Shown piece after piece: positions 1 through 10,484 of a DNA stretch of 64,000 nt. Source of the DNA: Eutypella sp. D-1 (lineage: Eukaryota; Ascomycota; Sordariomycetes; Xylariales; Diatrypaceae); contig JAJTTP010000025.1 in assembly GCA_023313575.1 (NCBI GenBank), positions 1 to 64,000 on the forward strand, given 5' to 3'. A program made the position numbers and the translations under genes. The number at the start of each line of letters is the position of its first letter. The stretch's first letter is position 1. Below the pieces are notes generated by a model. The model saw nothing but the letters and a program-made list of their open reading frames with translations. It was not told where the DNA came from and made no database searches.

Positions 1-1133
1 CTAGAGGGATGTCTACGTATTAAAGAGCGATCCGCAACGAGACTGCGAAATAAATAGAATACAAACCATCCCATGGCCGTTTTGGTAGAACAGGCCTCTA
101 CCAGCACCAGTTAACATCACACAATTAGGTATGGGCCAGCTCTGCTAATTGGTGGACGTGGTGGTGACGCAGATGACTTGTTCATTAATGTGTATTCCTC
201 GACCAAGAAAGCCGGCCCCGATCCCGATTACGCTATGTGCGCTACACTACCTCGGAATGTATGGTATAGCTTCCGACCCCCGTATTAACTTCCAACTAGT
301 GGGCTATAGACCGGACCCAACACCAAGCCCTGGAAGCTTATAGCGGCTGAACCGGCAAGCTCACCCGTAAACTGGGAATCCTTGGAAGGCCACTTCTTCT
401 CTTTCTTTCTCTTCCTGCTCTCGAAACTTATAACATAACGCGGCATAAAGTTTTTTGGGGGGGAACACCCTGTGACTTCTTTCTTTGTTCGTTTTTTTTC
501 CAGGTTAGGTCTACTTGGGGGATGTTTTGGATAAGGATACTATAATACTTAATTCCTCCCTTTTCTTATCCCTCTCTCTCTCGCTTCCCATTCTCGATCG
601 TTTTTATTCTCTCAGTAAAGCAAGTGAATTTGGTGTGTTTTAACGAGAGCACATTGTTTCTGTTTCGATCTTTGTCGTTTCAGATCTGAGCTATCCACAT
701 AATAGGCCATCCTATTCTATCTATCGCTTCGGGGTCAGGTCAGGTTAGGTCATTCGCTCGTTCCGAACCTGGGGAAGCTCAGCTGCCGACTGTGCCACTT
801 AAGAGGGGGCGGATACAGGACCGGTTAGGCCAAGGGGGAGAGTTTCGAAATTACTATATTTCAAGTCCAGCTACTTCTTCACCGCTCAAGCTGCTCACCT
901 TACGTTGCATCTCGGAGCAGACAAAAGACAGCTAGCAGGGAAAGAAGAATAGTCCTGTACCACTACATCCATCCGTCTGTGAAGCTCTATATCAGACCTT
1001 GAGGACACACCATCAACGACTGAAAAGAGAGTCGGTATTATCGTGTTATCGACTGCTTCTCAAAAGGAGGCCTCTGTCCTTGTGTTATTTCCCCCCCTCA
1101 TTAATCATCTCTGTCGGTATTGAAAGGAAGAAC
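1..1133. other. intergenic, 5' region of ipk1
   Basis: No convincing gene is seen. The stretch holds pyrimidine-rich tracts (for example 540-600) of the kind common in fungal promoters and 5' leaders. The frame of ipk1 stays open back to 999 but has no ATG before 1134. Confidence 0.5.
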
Positions 1134-2360
1134 ATGGACGCCATATGGGAGCAGCTATCGCAGCCGCTACCGCCAGTGGGCCTAGATGCGCGGGAGGTGG
1201 TGACGCCGGAACTGCGCCGGCAGCTCGCCGCCCGGCTGGCGGACTGCGAGTTCGAGTACCGCTCCGAGGGCCGGGCCAACATCGTCTTCGGCATTCGAGA
1301 CGCAGGCGCAGACGCGGGGACGCCGAACACCTGGTTCGGCGCCACCCTGCTCCGCGTCCCCAAGACCACCCCCGGCGCCCCCATCCCCTGCTCCTACGAG
1401 GACCTGCAGCGCTTCCGCGAGCACGAGGTCGAGCCCGCCGTGGGCCGTGAGTTCGTCGTGCCGCAGATCCTACTGCTGGCCGGATCTGGGAGCGGTGGGG
1501 ACGGGAAAGCGGAAGGCGGGATCTCGGAGCAGCTGGCGGCGCGGCTCAACGAGACACGGGCCCGCAACCCGCGCAGCCGCAAGGACGGCGGCGCCGTACA
1601 GCCTGGTCCCGCGCTGATGTTGATCCAGGACATGGGTGCCACGGCGGCGCGGCCCCTGGCCCTCGAGTTCAAGCCCAAGTGGCTCGCGCAGTCGCCCATC
1701 GCGCCGGAGAATGCCCGCCGCTGCCGCTCCTGCGCCCGCGAGGCTCGCCGCAATGCTAAGATCCTTGCTGCTGCCGCCGCCGCCGCCGCCGAGAGCAGCA
1801 GTAGTGACGAGGAGGCGGTGGGGGGGCACCACAAGAAAGAGGAGGAAGAGGAAGAAGTCCAGGTCACACCTCCCGTCTGCAGACTCGGCCTCGTCCACAA
1901 TGACCTCGCTGTCTTCAACGCTACCGTCGAAGCCCTCGCCCCGGCGACCTGGTCCCAATCCGACCGCCGCCGTCTGGCCGCTGCGCTCCGCCACTCCGGC
2001 GTCCTTGCCCGTCTGCACGAGCTCCAGGTCGCGGGCGATCCGCCTCCGTCTCCACCTCCGCCGGCGGGATCAGAGCTAGGCGCCGGATCGACGCTCTTCG
2101 AGCGCCCCTCCGACCCGGCCTTCGGCCTCGCCATGACGCTGCGCGATTGCTCTTGCTTCGTGCTTATGGCTGCGGCGGATGGTGATGAGGGGAGTGGGGC
2201 AGAGGAGGCGATCATCAGGCTTGCGGACGTCGATAAGAAGAATTGGGTCCATAAGCAGAATTACTGGCAGGAGTCGCACCGCCGCCTCGTGCAGGAGGGC
2301 TGGTACACTGCCCAGGAGGACACGCCTATGGAGACGCATTGTTTACTCCGGGAGGGCTGA
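1134..2360 (+). CDS. ipk1: inositol-pentakisphosphate 2-kinase (Ipk1)
   Basis: Single-exon gene of 408 residues. Ipk1 phosphorylates the 2-position of inositol pentakisphosphate to make phytate (IP6), which acts in nuclear mRNA export and as precursor of inositol pyrophosphates. The family pattern is visible: an N-terminal nucleotide-binding segment GRANIVFGI near residue 45, LLRVPK near 70, the signature EFKPKW near 177-182, a VHNDLAVFNATVEAL stretch, and the C-terminal RLADVDKKNWVHKQNYWQE. The first ATG in frame is 1134, although the frame is open upstream. An alanine run followed by Ser/Asp and a Lys/Glu-rich acidic stretch (about 205-243) replaces the usual short linker and is probably disordered. 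The extreme GC3 of this gene creates long false ORFs on the other strand. Family call is strong; activity is inferred. Confidence 0.87.
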   Translation: MDAIWEQLSQPLPPVGLDAREVVTPELRRQLAARLADCEFEYRSEGRANIVFGIRDAGADAGTPNTWFGATLLRVPKTTPGAPIPCSYEDLQRFREHEVEPAVGREFVVPQILLLAGSGSGGDGKAEGGISEQLAARLNETRARNPRSRKDGGAVQPGPALMLIQDMGATAARPLALEFKPKWLAQSPIAPENARRCRSCAREARRNAKILAAAAAAAAESSSSDEEAVGGHHKKEEEEEEVQVTPPVCRLGLVHNDLAVFNATVEALAPATWSQSDRRRLAAALRHSGVLARLHELQVAGDPPPSPPPPAGSELGAGSTLFERPSDPAFGLAMTLRDCSCFVLMAAADGDEGSGAEEAIIRLADVDKKNWVHKQNYWQESHRRLVQEGWYTAQEDTPMETHCLLREG

Positions 2361-4103
2361 GAGGGGGCCGGTTCGGGGCGGAGGTGCGTGCGACGGTCGT
2401 GGTGTCACCGTTCGGGTGGTTGGTTGGTCTAGGTATGTTACCTACGTGACGGCATTCTACACACATACGTACAGACATACATACATAAGGGTCGAGTCAC
2501 CACATTATGGAGAGGCACTTAGGCGCCTTGCTTACACACCTACACCTCCACCCCACACCCACATCTAACCTATCTACGCACGCCTACGCATACATATATA
2601 CGCACATGTTTTCACCACCGATACAGCAAACCGAAGAACGGACGCACATGTCCTTCCTGAGAAGGCAGCTCGTAGTAGATTGCTTGTTTCTACGCGGATC
2701 GCGAGGCTACGGCACCTTTTAACTGCTCTATTTTGTCAACCGGGTATGCAAGTTCAATTCAGCGGGTATATATATGTATATAGCTACATACGTGATTAGA
2801 TGGGACTAATTAACTTAATCGTAATTGGGCAAGCATCCGTCGATATAACCTGTTAGTCGGTCTTTCTATTTGCGTTGCAGTACTACCATCTTCCCCTTTC
2901 CATTCGCATGTGAATAAACGCCAACCATCCCCACCAACCCCCCTCCCCCTTTTCATACACTGCAACCCCGCAGGCCTACCAAAAGGCACAAGGGGGTGTC
3001 TTTTCTTGGGTCATCCGCGACTTCGAAACTGTCATGCTGGTTATGGTAGTAAGTATATGGCATCACGGATAGGGGTGTCACGCGACCCGCCAAGACCCCT
3101 CATTCCAATTCGTCGCGTTGCGCCGAGGTCACGATGATTGGGGTAACCACGCGCGCGCTATGTATTATAGGTAACCTATCCACCTTGGGGCAATGCGATG
3201 CGATAAAATGCGTTGCGATGCGGTGATAAGTGCTTAACTATATCGAGAAGTCCAATCTCGCACTTATGTTGTACTATCTGGTAGTTGGTTACGTAGGGCT
3301 TGCAGGGCTTGTGTACATAGGGTGTTGAACTACCCAGTTAGTGACCCCGTGCATGAACGATCTATAATAAAAGGGAGGGAGGGGGAGGGAAGGAAGGAAG
3401 GAAGGGAAGATTATTAGGGGTGCCCGTGACTGATCGTGTCATCCGAGAACTTACGATAACTATACGATAAGGAGTTCTGTAACTCGTATGCCTGGATTAC
3501 ATAGTAATTAATTACCTGGACTCGTCACTCACTCAGCCATTGCCATTCCCCCGGAAAGCCCCCCCTCCCCTCCGCCCCATTGTGCTCCTGCCTATTAATA
3601 ACCCGGCGGCTGCCCAGGCAGATTTGTACGCACTGATTTGTATGTAGGTAGCCGGAGATAAGCTAATAAGTGGGTTTGGTTGGTTGCAAGCGGGAAATCG
3701 GCCAAACTCGGGTCCTGATTGAATCCCGAGGTTCACTAATAAGTATCCGACTCTCTTTCTTTTCTGCCGGGCCTCTTCATATTCGGCTATCCGTGCTTGC
3801 TTGCTTGCTTGCCATATTATGCCCGATACTCCCCAGTAGCCAAGATATCATCCATCAGTGGGCTGTCACGGAACCAGGAAGTGCACAGGCACAGACCAAC
3901 CGTTCTAGGCGTTTCAAGGCATTACACTACACATCGGATATGGTAAACTGTAATATGTAGACAGTTAGACAGTGGTCATTGAAAGTCTCTGAGCTGGTTT
4001 CAGTGCTTGAGACCCAAGAGACCCTCTCATGGTGGGCCCACTTATGCACTTAATGGGACCGGGATCGCGGGTCTAGGCTTGCGTCGAGACTCGGGGCCAT
4101 TGG

Positions 4104-4161
4104 TTGATTGGCAGAGATTGGCAGCAGATTGGCAGATTGGCAGCAAGATTGGCAAATTGGG
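4104..4161. repeat. imperfect tandem repeat, unit about GATTGGCAG
   Basis: Five or more copies of GATTGGCA separated by 0-4 variable bases (ag, cag, gcaa). The unit is not palindromic and no ORF runs through it. The regular phasing suggests slippage of a 9-12 bp unit. Confidence 0.7.
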
Positions 4162-5284
4162 CGATGAACAATGTGGATGTTGAACTGGTCAAGCTGGGTT
4201 GACTGGACCTTGGCAACTTGGATGTCCAAGAATGTCTGAATGTCTACGAATGTTTATCGATCATTGCGCGTAATGTTCGAGGCATGTGTAGCACCTATGC
4301 ATGTAGCATGTAATAGTTGTGTATGTATATGTATGTATCAGTTTCTTGCGGTCAAACCCGGAATTCCCCAAGCCAGTCATTCTTGTTCAAGAGGGTTTGA
4401 GAGGGTTCCCGATTATTGGTTTAAACAGTGCATATGCTTTTTCTTTTAGTAGAATGAAAAGAAAGAAAGAAAAAAAAGCACCTGGGAGGTGCCTGCCTGC
4501 CTTAGGTACTTACCTAGCTAGAGCTACCTAAGTACATATGTAGGTATTAAGCGGAGCAATAGCGTCATATGGATCCCGCATAACATGCCACGGACCATAC
4601 AAAATCAGGTGCAACCGTACTGCCGTACCTCCGTGTTGCCCGCTAACCCGCTAACCCGCTTTCCTTGCACCAATTTACTGTGGGAGAGAAAAAAAAATAT
4701 CCATTAACTCCGGCCGGTCCCTACCAAAAGTTTCTATTCCATCGCACCACCAAACCAAACCAAACCATCTGGGCATCACCACCACCAAACCTTGAACACA
4801 ACAACAACAAGCTTTTGTGTAGTTTGTTCCCCTCCTCGTCACGGCTCTATTACGGCTCTACCACCTCACTAGCTATTTTATTTTTCTTACCTTTTTTGAG
4901 AGGGTCACTGTTTCAAAGACAGCCAAAGAAGAAGAAGAAGTGAAAAAGAAAGTAGAAAGTATTATCGACTTACTAGAGAGCTTACTCCTTTTCCGTTTTC
5001 GCTCCTACGAGAGACAATCTTAGAATAGAGCGTTCCCACAACTTTCCAGGAACCATCGGCCGAGACCGAATATCACAGACACAAATCAAGTCGACCCGCG
5101 AATCCGATCGAATCCCGGTTTTCTCTCCTCCGCTTCCTCACCTCCGGCCACCCGGTTTAGGGATACGCGCGCGTTATCAACCCTCAACCCGCCGCCGGTT
5201 CCCCCGACCTCCCCTCCCGGTCCCAACTCCGGCGATTCGTTCGAGCCAGCCAGCCAGCCATATATATCCGCGAAGAAGAACGCG

Positions 5285-5302
5285 ATGTGCGACGAAGGAT
5301 AG
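5285..5302 (+). promoter_or_regulatory. short upstream ORF in mdm34 leader
   Basis: A complete ATG-to-TAG reading frame of five codons (M C D E G) ends 34 nt before the mdm34 start. If the transcript begins upstream of it, scanning ribosomes meet this ATG first. The ATG context (CGCG before it) lacks a purine at -3, so leaky scanning is expected. Confidence 0.4.
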
Positions 5303-5336
5303 TACCCGACCCCCGTCCAACAAACCCCCATAGATC

Positions 5337-7628
5337 ATGGCCTTCAACTTCAACTGGTCGCCGTTGACGGCCGACGCCGACTTCTACGCGCGCGCCCGGG
5401 ATCTGCTCACCACCGCCCTCAACAAGTCTCCGAAGCCCCCGATTATCGTCGATGATATCCTCGTCACCGAATTCAACCTCGGCTCCGTGCCCCCGGAGCT
5501 CGAGATCCTCGAGATTGGCGACCTTGCCGAGGATAGGTTCCGTGGTATCTTCAAGATGAGCTACTCGGGCGATGCCTACCTGACTCTCCGGACCCGCGTG
5601 CAAGTATGTCCTGCTTTCGATTCGATATCCCTTCTCATAATACATCATACATATATACTACGGCTTTCCAAGTGGGAACGTCTATGTCGAAGAGCTTCCG
5701 AGGAGCTTCCGATCAAGTGAAAAACACCTCTTCTTCGTCTGGGCTACCAGTTGTGTATGCACGGGACCACCAGAGGAGCAAGCGCTCGCGACCACCTCAA
5801 CTCCCCTCCCCTCTCCCCTCTCCCCTCGTCCCCCCTCGCTTTCCGCGTGCCCTTTGACTCATACACACCACCACTTGGCCACCACCACTATAACCTATCT
5901 GGTGTGGTATTGGTGCGCGCGAGGGATTCGCGAGAGACTTCTATTTTCCCACTAAGGGAGGGCTAAGAAGTAAATTTGCGGGGAGTTTCACCTTTACCAA
6001 GAAGAGTGTGCATGAATTTTCCAAGATTAGATCACAGGGGTTCGCGATCTTCTCGAAACATCTCTCTCTAACCTAGCTTCGAGTTTGACCGAATAACCGC
6101 CCATGTTTCTCTCCTCTTTACGCGCCGTGATTTTCTATTCATTCTTCATGCTTTTATGCTTGCTATATAGCACATGCTAATATAGTCAACCACTCAACTA
6201 TTATAGGCAAATCCCTTGAACACTTATCTTTCTTCCAAGCCGACCTTCACGTCACCCCAGCCGTTAGCAGCTGCAGCGGGGCTCACGATACCATTATCTA
6301 TCACATTATCCGAAATCAAGTTGTCTGGCTTCATAATATTGGTCTTTTCCAAGCAGAAGGGTCTCACCCTAGTCTTTCGAAATGATCCCCTCGAATCTCT
6401 CAAGGTCTCCTCGACCTTCGACTCCATTCAATTTGTGCGGGATTACCTGCAAAAAACTATTGAGGGGCAGCTGCGAACCCTGATGATGGACGAATTGCCC
6501 GCCATCATTCATCGCCTATCACTGCGCCTCTTTTGCCCCGATCAGCTTCCGAGGGAAGAGGAGACCCCTAAGGAGACGGACTACGAGGCCGTCGTGGATC
6601 CATTCACGAACCTACCCGAGGAGGCGGTGGATTCAACCGGTCATGTACTAGATGCCAATGAGATCGCATCGATGTCTTTCGAACGTGCATCCGAACTACA
6701 ATCGCTCTTCTCTCAAAAGAATTTGCTGCGGCTAGCCGCGCTAAGGGACTCTCACCGCACTTTGTCCCTCTTTACCCCCGGCATCCGAGACGTAATGTTC
6801 AGGGCCTGGACTGGACCAACAGAGCAGTGCAGTAGTGGCGTTTCCACACCGCTAGCCACTCCTAGTTTAATGCGCATGCAATCTGTGCAGGGATCCTCCA
6901 CCACTTACACCTTCACGGATTCCACCACCCTAGAGCAGACCAGCATCCCCTCTCGCCCCTCCGCCACCAACCTGAGTTCCTCCTCCGCCACCACTGGCCT
7001 GCCCTTTGGCGCCGGCCGGACACGGATTACCCGGAAAAAGAAGACCCGCGTTGTCAACCTCCGCCGTTCCAAGACCGGCCTCGAGCCTACTACGACCAAC
7101 GATGTACCCGTGAGCGACTCGACTTCGGCAGAGGATTCCACCTCCGTCGTCGGTGCGAACTCGGAGCCCATCATGACCACATCCATTGCCGAGGAGCCCG
7201 AAGAGGAGCCCCACCACCATCAGACCCAGGAGCCACATTCGAGCAAAGTCCGTTTTTCCGAGAGGAAGGGTCTGCCGACCCGCACCGCTTTGGATATGGG
7301 TATCTTTGAGAGGCCAGCCACCGACGAGACTGCTGTACCCGTGGCACCAATGGAGACGACTGAGAGGGCGGCCCCGACCCGCAACGAGAAGGATACCGGG
7401 GCTGCCGCCCCAGCTGCCAAGACCCATCACCCCTTCAACCTGAACATGGAGAGGCCTCGGCCCCCCACGGGATCCGACACGTCTTCGGTCATTCTGGAGC
7501 AGGCGTGGATCATGAAGATGGCCGGCGAGATCGCGAGGCGCGTCTACGACGAGAAGCAGCGCAGAGGCGGGGAACTATGGGTCGAGAGCGACGAAGCCCC
7601 GCCACCAGCCTACCAGGCTACTCAATAA
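5337..7628 (+). CDS. mdm34: mitochondrial distribution and morphology protein 34 (Mdm34), ERMES subunit
   Basis: Two exons, 5337-5603 and 6207-7628, give 562 residues. The donor is GTATGT at 5604 and the acceptor TATAG ends at 6206, phase 0, restoring the family text [11 protein letters not shown]. Mdm34 is the outer-mitochondrial-membrane subunit of the ER-mitochondria encounter structure (with Mmm1, Mdm10, Mdm12), which tethers the organelles and moves phospholipids. The SMP lipid-binding domain fills about residues 1-195: MAFNFNW start, [41 protein letters not shown] and [17 protein letters not shown] are all diagnostic. The C-terminal half is low-complexity, with a basic [15 protein letters not shown] patch, typical of filamentous fungi. 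The intron, 603 nt, is far longer than the others here. Very secure call. Confidence 0.95.
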
Positions 7629-9818
7629 CGTAACCCACCACCACCACCACCAAAGACGGAGGCCCAACGCGCCCCACCACACCGCACGCACACACGCGCA
7701 CAAAACTGTCATTACGGGCCTCCTATCTTCTCCTTCACTGTCTCGCGTGACCTTAAAAAAGGGTCTTAGGTCTGGCCGGGTCAAGTCATATGGCATTTTT
7801 CTTGTCCAAACAAAAAGAGGGGTGAGCCGGGAAAGGGGAAAGAAAAGGGGTTGGGAGAGAGGGAGTCGCTTTTTTCTTTCTTCTGAAACATTTGAAGCGC
7901 GCAGGCGATCGTTATCACGAATGTTTAATGTATAGCCTTTCTTGTTTGGTTTTTTTTTCTATGTTTGATCACTTCCCTCGCCTCACCTGCCCCCGCACCA
8001 ACCCCACGTTGGGCCCCTTCGCACCCTCACACTAACACTGAATACATCATCACATCACTTGTACATACATACCCACCTACATACCTTGCATGCACATACG
8101 TACATACATACATACACACATACAGATACACATACTAGTTACCTGGCGTTATCGGATCCGAAAGGATAAAAAAAGAGGATAGGCGGGGCAAAGGTGGGCA
8201 AGGGCAGGAAAGTCAGGCGGGCAATGGGAAATGGAAATGGAAATGGAAATAGGTGGGCCGGGCCTGGGGGCAAATGGAATGGAATGGATGGATGGATGGA
8301 TCTTGGGTGGAGTTGGCAATGGGGGAGGAACTAAAAAAAGAAAAAGAGGGGTTGCGTGGGAGTAGTGGGTTGAGTAGTGGGTTGTCTGTTTCCCTAAGCT
8401 TCACCAAGAACCAAGATCCACGGTTTATATTCTTTCCTGTTTTTGGATGAATGGGGGTGGCGTGCTTGGTCCTTTCTGTTATGTTTTGGGGCGGGTCTAT
8501 TCACTGTCGCGCAGCAGCAGCAGAGACAGAGAGAGAACAAGCATAGAAAGAGAGAATTATCCATCCTATGCGAGTATGATGCATCTTTCGGACTCAGAGC
8601 GACGACGGTGCATGCGTGCATGCATGGCATGGCATGATTGACGGTGGAAGTCTGGGCTCGGTATTGGCTTAGTTGAGCTCGAGCACTATCATCACCATCA
8701 GCTGCGTCACGACGTTTATCGTTCTCTCTTTTGAAGACCCTGCCCGGGTATGGACGAAGTCCTGCTCCCCCCAAGGGCTCTTGGCAGAGTATCTATCAGT
8801 CTATCGACTTCTCTTTTGTTTTACGGATGGAACCGGATGGGTGGATGGCCTACCGACATAGCGAGCGGCGAAAGCTCTACAAGAAAGATACGGCGACGAA
8901 GGGAAAGGGAAAGAAAGAACGAAAGAGAAGAAAGGGGAAAAGAGAGAATTAATCCTGGTTTCCTGGCTGGATCGGATCAGAGAAGAGAATCCCCCCTTTT
9001 AACCTACCTTACTCGGGGCTGGGCTGTTGCTACATGGTGATGAAGGGGTGGGATAGAGTAGAATACAGAAAGAGAGAGAGAGAGAGAGAGCCAGCAGGAC
9101 CCCTTGAGAGAAATCACTCCAATCCGAACGAGTACTGTCAGTCTAATTAGTCTGTCTGTCAGTTTATAATACTAGTCTGGGTATTGATATCGAGCATGAC
9201 TTAATCGACCGATCCTTGGTTGTGAGATAATATGTTTTTCCATGTGACAAGTGCCGAGTCCGGTTCTTTTTTCCTGAGATGGTATGAGAAGCAAGCAGTT
9301 TTGCTGCTAGGTAAAGCTGGATGCTTCTTCAGTTAGGCCTCGTAGTTAGCGCGCAAGCAAGCATCGTGACTAGAAGGTTACGCTTTAGTGAGCCATAGCT
9401 ACCTGTCCACCAGGCAAAGAGAAATAACATTCACGGCATCGGGCGGCACTTCAAATGGCCGATGGAGAGGGGTTTGGCAAGATTCAAATTTGGTATCTTA
9501 GGGGACAGTACGACGATCGTCGTGGTGTGGGGGGATCCGACGTTCTCATGAATACGGTAACGAGTGACTTGTGTTGTGTGGTGGGTTATGGAAGTTAGAC
9601 AGATAGTAACTCCTTAGAACAAAAGCCGCCCCCATAACACACTCCGGCGAATCCATCCTACTCATCAGCTAGGCTGCCAATCAATGGCGCTCCCTTATCA
9701 ATTTATCCCGTGCCACTCTCATGTCCATTCCTCCCACTCGTTGTCAAGCCAAGGGTGCTTGGTTTCCTGTCGACCCTTTTTTGGTTCCCGGCTAGACAAG
9801 AATAGAAACAAGCTCTAC
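7629..9818. other. intergenic, mdm34 to crystallin-like gene
   Basis: Two genes converge on this 2.2 kb spacer, so it should hold both 3' UTRs. I see only simple sequence: TACA repeats near 8060-8130, GGAAAT repeats near 8225-8250, GGAT repeats near 8280-8300, and a (GA)n tract. Short ORFs here have no recognisable content. Confidence 0.5.
9069..9090. repeat. (AG)n microsatellite
   Basis: About ten uninterrupted AG units within the spacer, no coding context. Confidence 0.85.
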
Positions 9819-10484
9819 CTAGGAAGACGGCTCGGTCGAGATGAGCGTAATGATGAACTTGCTGGGGCCGGCGCGCTCGGCCTTGAGCTGAGGCGGGAAG
9901 TTCTCCTTCTCATCGAGGTCGACCTGCTTCGAGTCGGCGTTCCACCGGAAGTACGCCGATCCCGTGGCGATGTAGCTGCCAGAGCTCTCGTCACGGACAT
10001 AGACGGCGGTGGTGACGTCGGAGCCGCCCTCGGGGATCGTGCCCACGAGCTTGAACCCGTCGTTCTCGTTACCGCCGTCGTTGTCGTCGCCGCCTGTATC
10101 ATTGGAGTACAGGATCTTGTCGCCGACGTCGGCCGCGTCGACCTTGAGGCTGTACTGGCGGGGCGCGGCGCCTGTGCCGGTGCCGTCGACGAACTTGAAC
10201 GCGATGACGCGCGTGTCGTCGTTGATGACGCGGAACCGCGTCAACCCGCCGATGAACTTGAGAGAGGGGTTCGCGCCCGTCAGCTCGGCGAAGACGCCCG
10301 ACGCGTCCCCGTGCTGCCACGCCAGCACCTTGGCCCCCGAGCCCACGGCCGCCGATTGGAACTTGTCGTTCAGGGGACCCGGCCACAGGTTCACGTCGTC
10401 CCCGATCTTGTACCCGTTCTTGCTGCCGCCATACTCCTCCTGCGTGTAGAAGTACACTTCGTTCTCAGGGACCTGGGGTGCCAT
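9819..10484 (-). CDS. beta/gamma-crystallin-like protein
   Basis: Single exon, 221 residues, starting MAPQVPENEVYFY. The first ~95 residues carry a Greek-key beta/gamma-crystallin pattern: VYFYTQEEYGG, YKIGDDVNLW, LNDKFQSAAVG, KVLAWQHGDASG and IGGLTRFRVI. Microbial members usually bind Ca2+ through N/D-x-x-S motifs. The second half carries an acidic Asp/Gly/Asn insert (about residues 130-145) and ends with beta-rich FIITLISTE. No signal peptide is seen. The start is chosen because the open frame upstream of MAPQ lacks family content and is Gln/Thr-rich leader. A TATATAAG box lies 189 nt upstream. Role in this fungus unknown; a structural or stress-related protein is a guess. Confidence 0.72.
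   Translation of the reverse strand: MAPQVPENEVYFYTQEEYGGSKNGYKIGDDVNLWPGPLNDKFQSAAVGSGAKVLAWQHGDASGVFAELTGANPSLKFIGGLTRFRVINDDTRVIAFKFVDGTGTGAAPRQYSLKVDAADVGDKILYSNDTGGDDNDGGNENDGFKLVGTIPEGGSDVTTAVYVRDESSGSYIATGSAYFRWNADSKQVDLDEKENFPPQLKAERAGPSKFIITLISTEPSS

Larger units (their letters stand above)
2361..5336. other. intergenic, ipk1 to mdm34
   Basis: About 3 kb with no supported gene. It contains (TACA)-type microsatellite sequence near 2460-2610, a GGAA-rich run at 3375-3410, the GATTGGCA-type tandem repeat at 4104-4161, a TACCTA/TAGGTA cluster near 4505-4545, and the mdm34 promoter and leader. Confidence 0.5.

Noticed and set aside
1394..2215. 273-codon open frame on the minus strand across ipk1
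   Set aside because: Exactly antisense to a well-supported gene with high GC at third positions; the protein is Arg/Ser/Ala-rich with no family content.
4104..4161. Possible CRISPR-like array
   Set aside because: Units of about 9 bp with 0-4 bp spacing in a eukaryotic genome; it is a simple tandem repeat.
4636..4661. Telomere-like CCCGCTAA repeats
   Set aside because: Only two to three units of CCCGCTAA, not the fungal TTAGGG/CCCTAA repeat, and internal.
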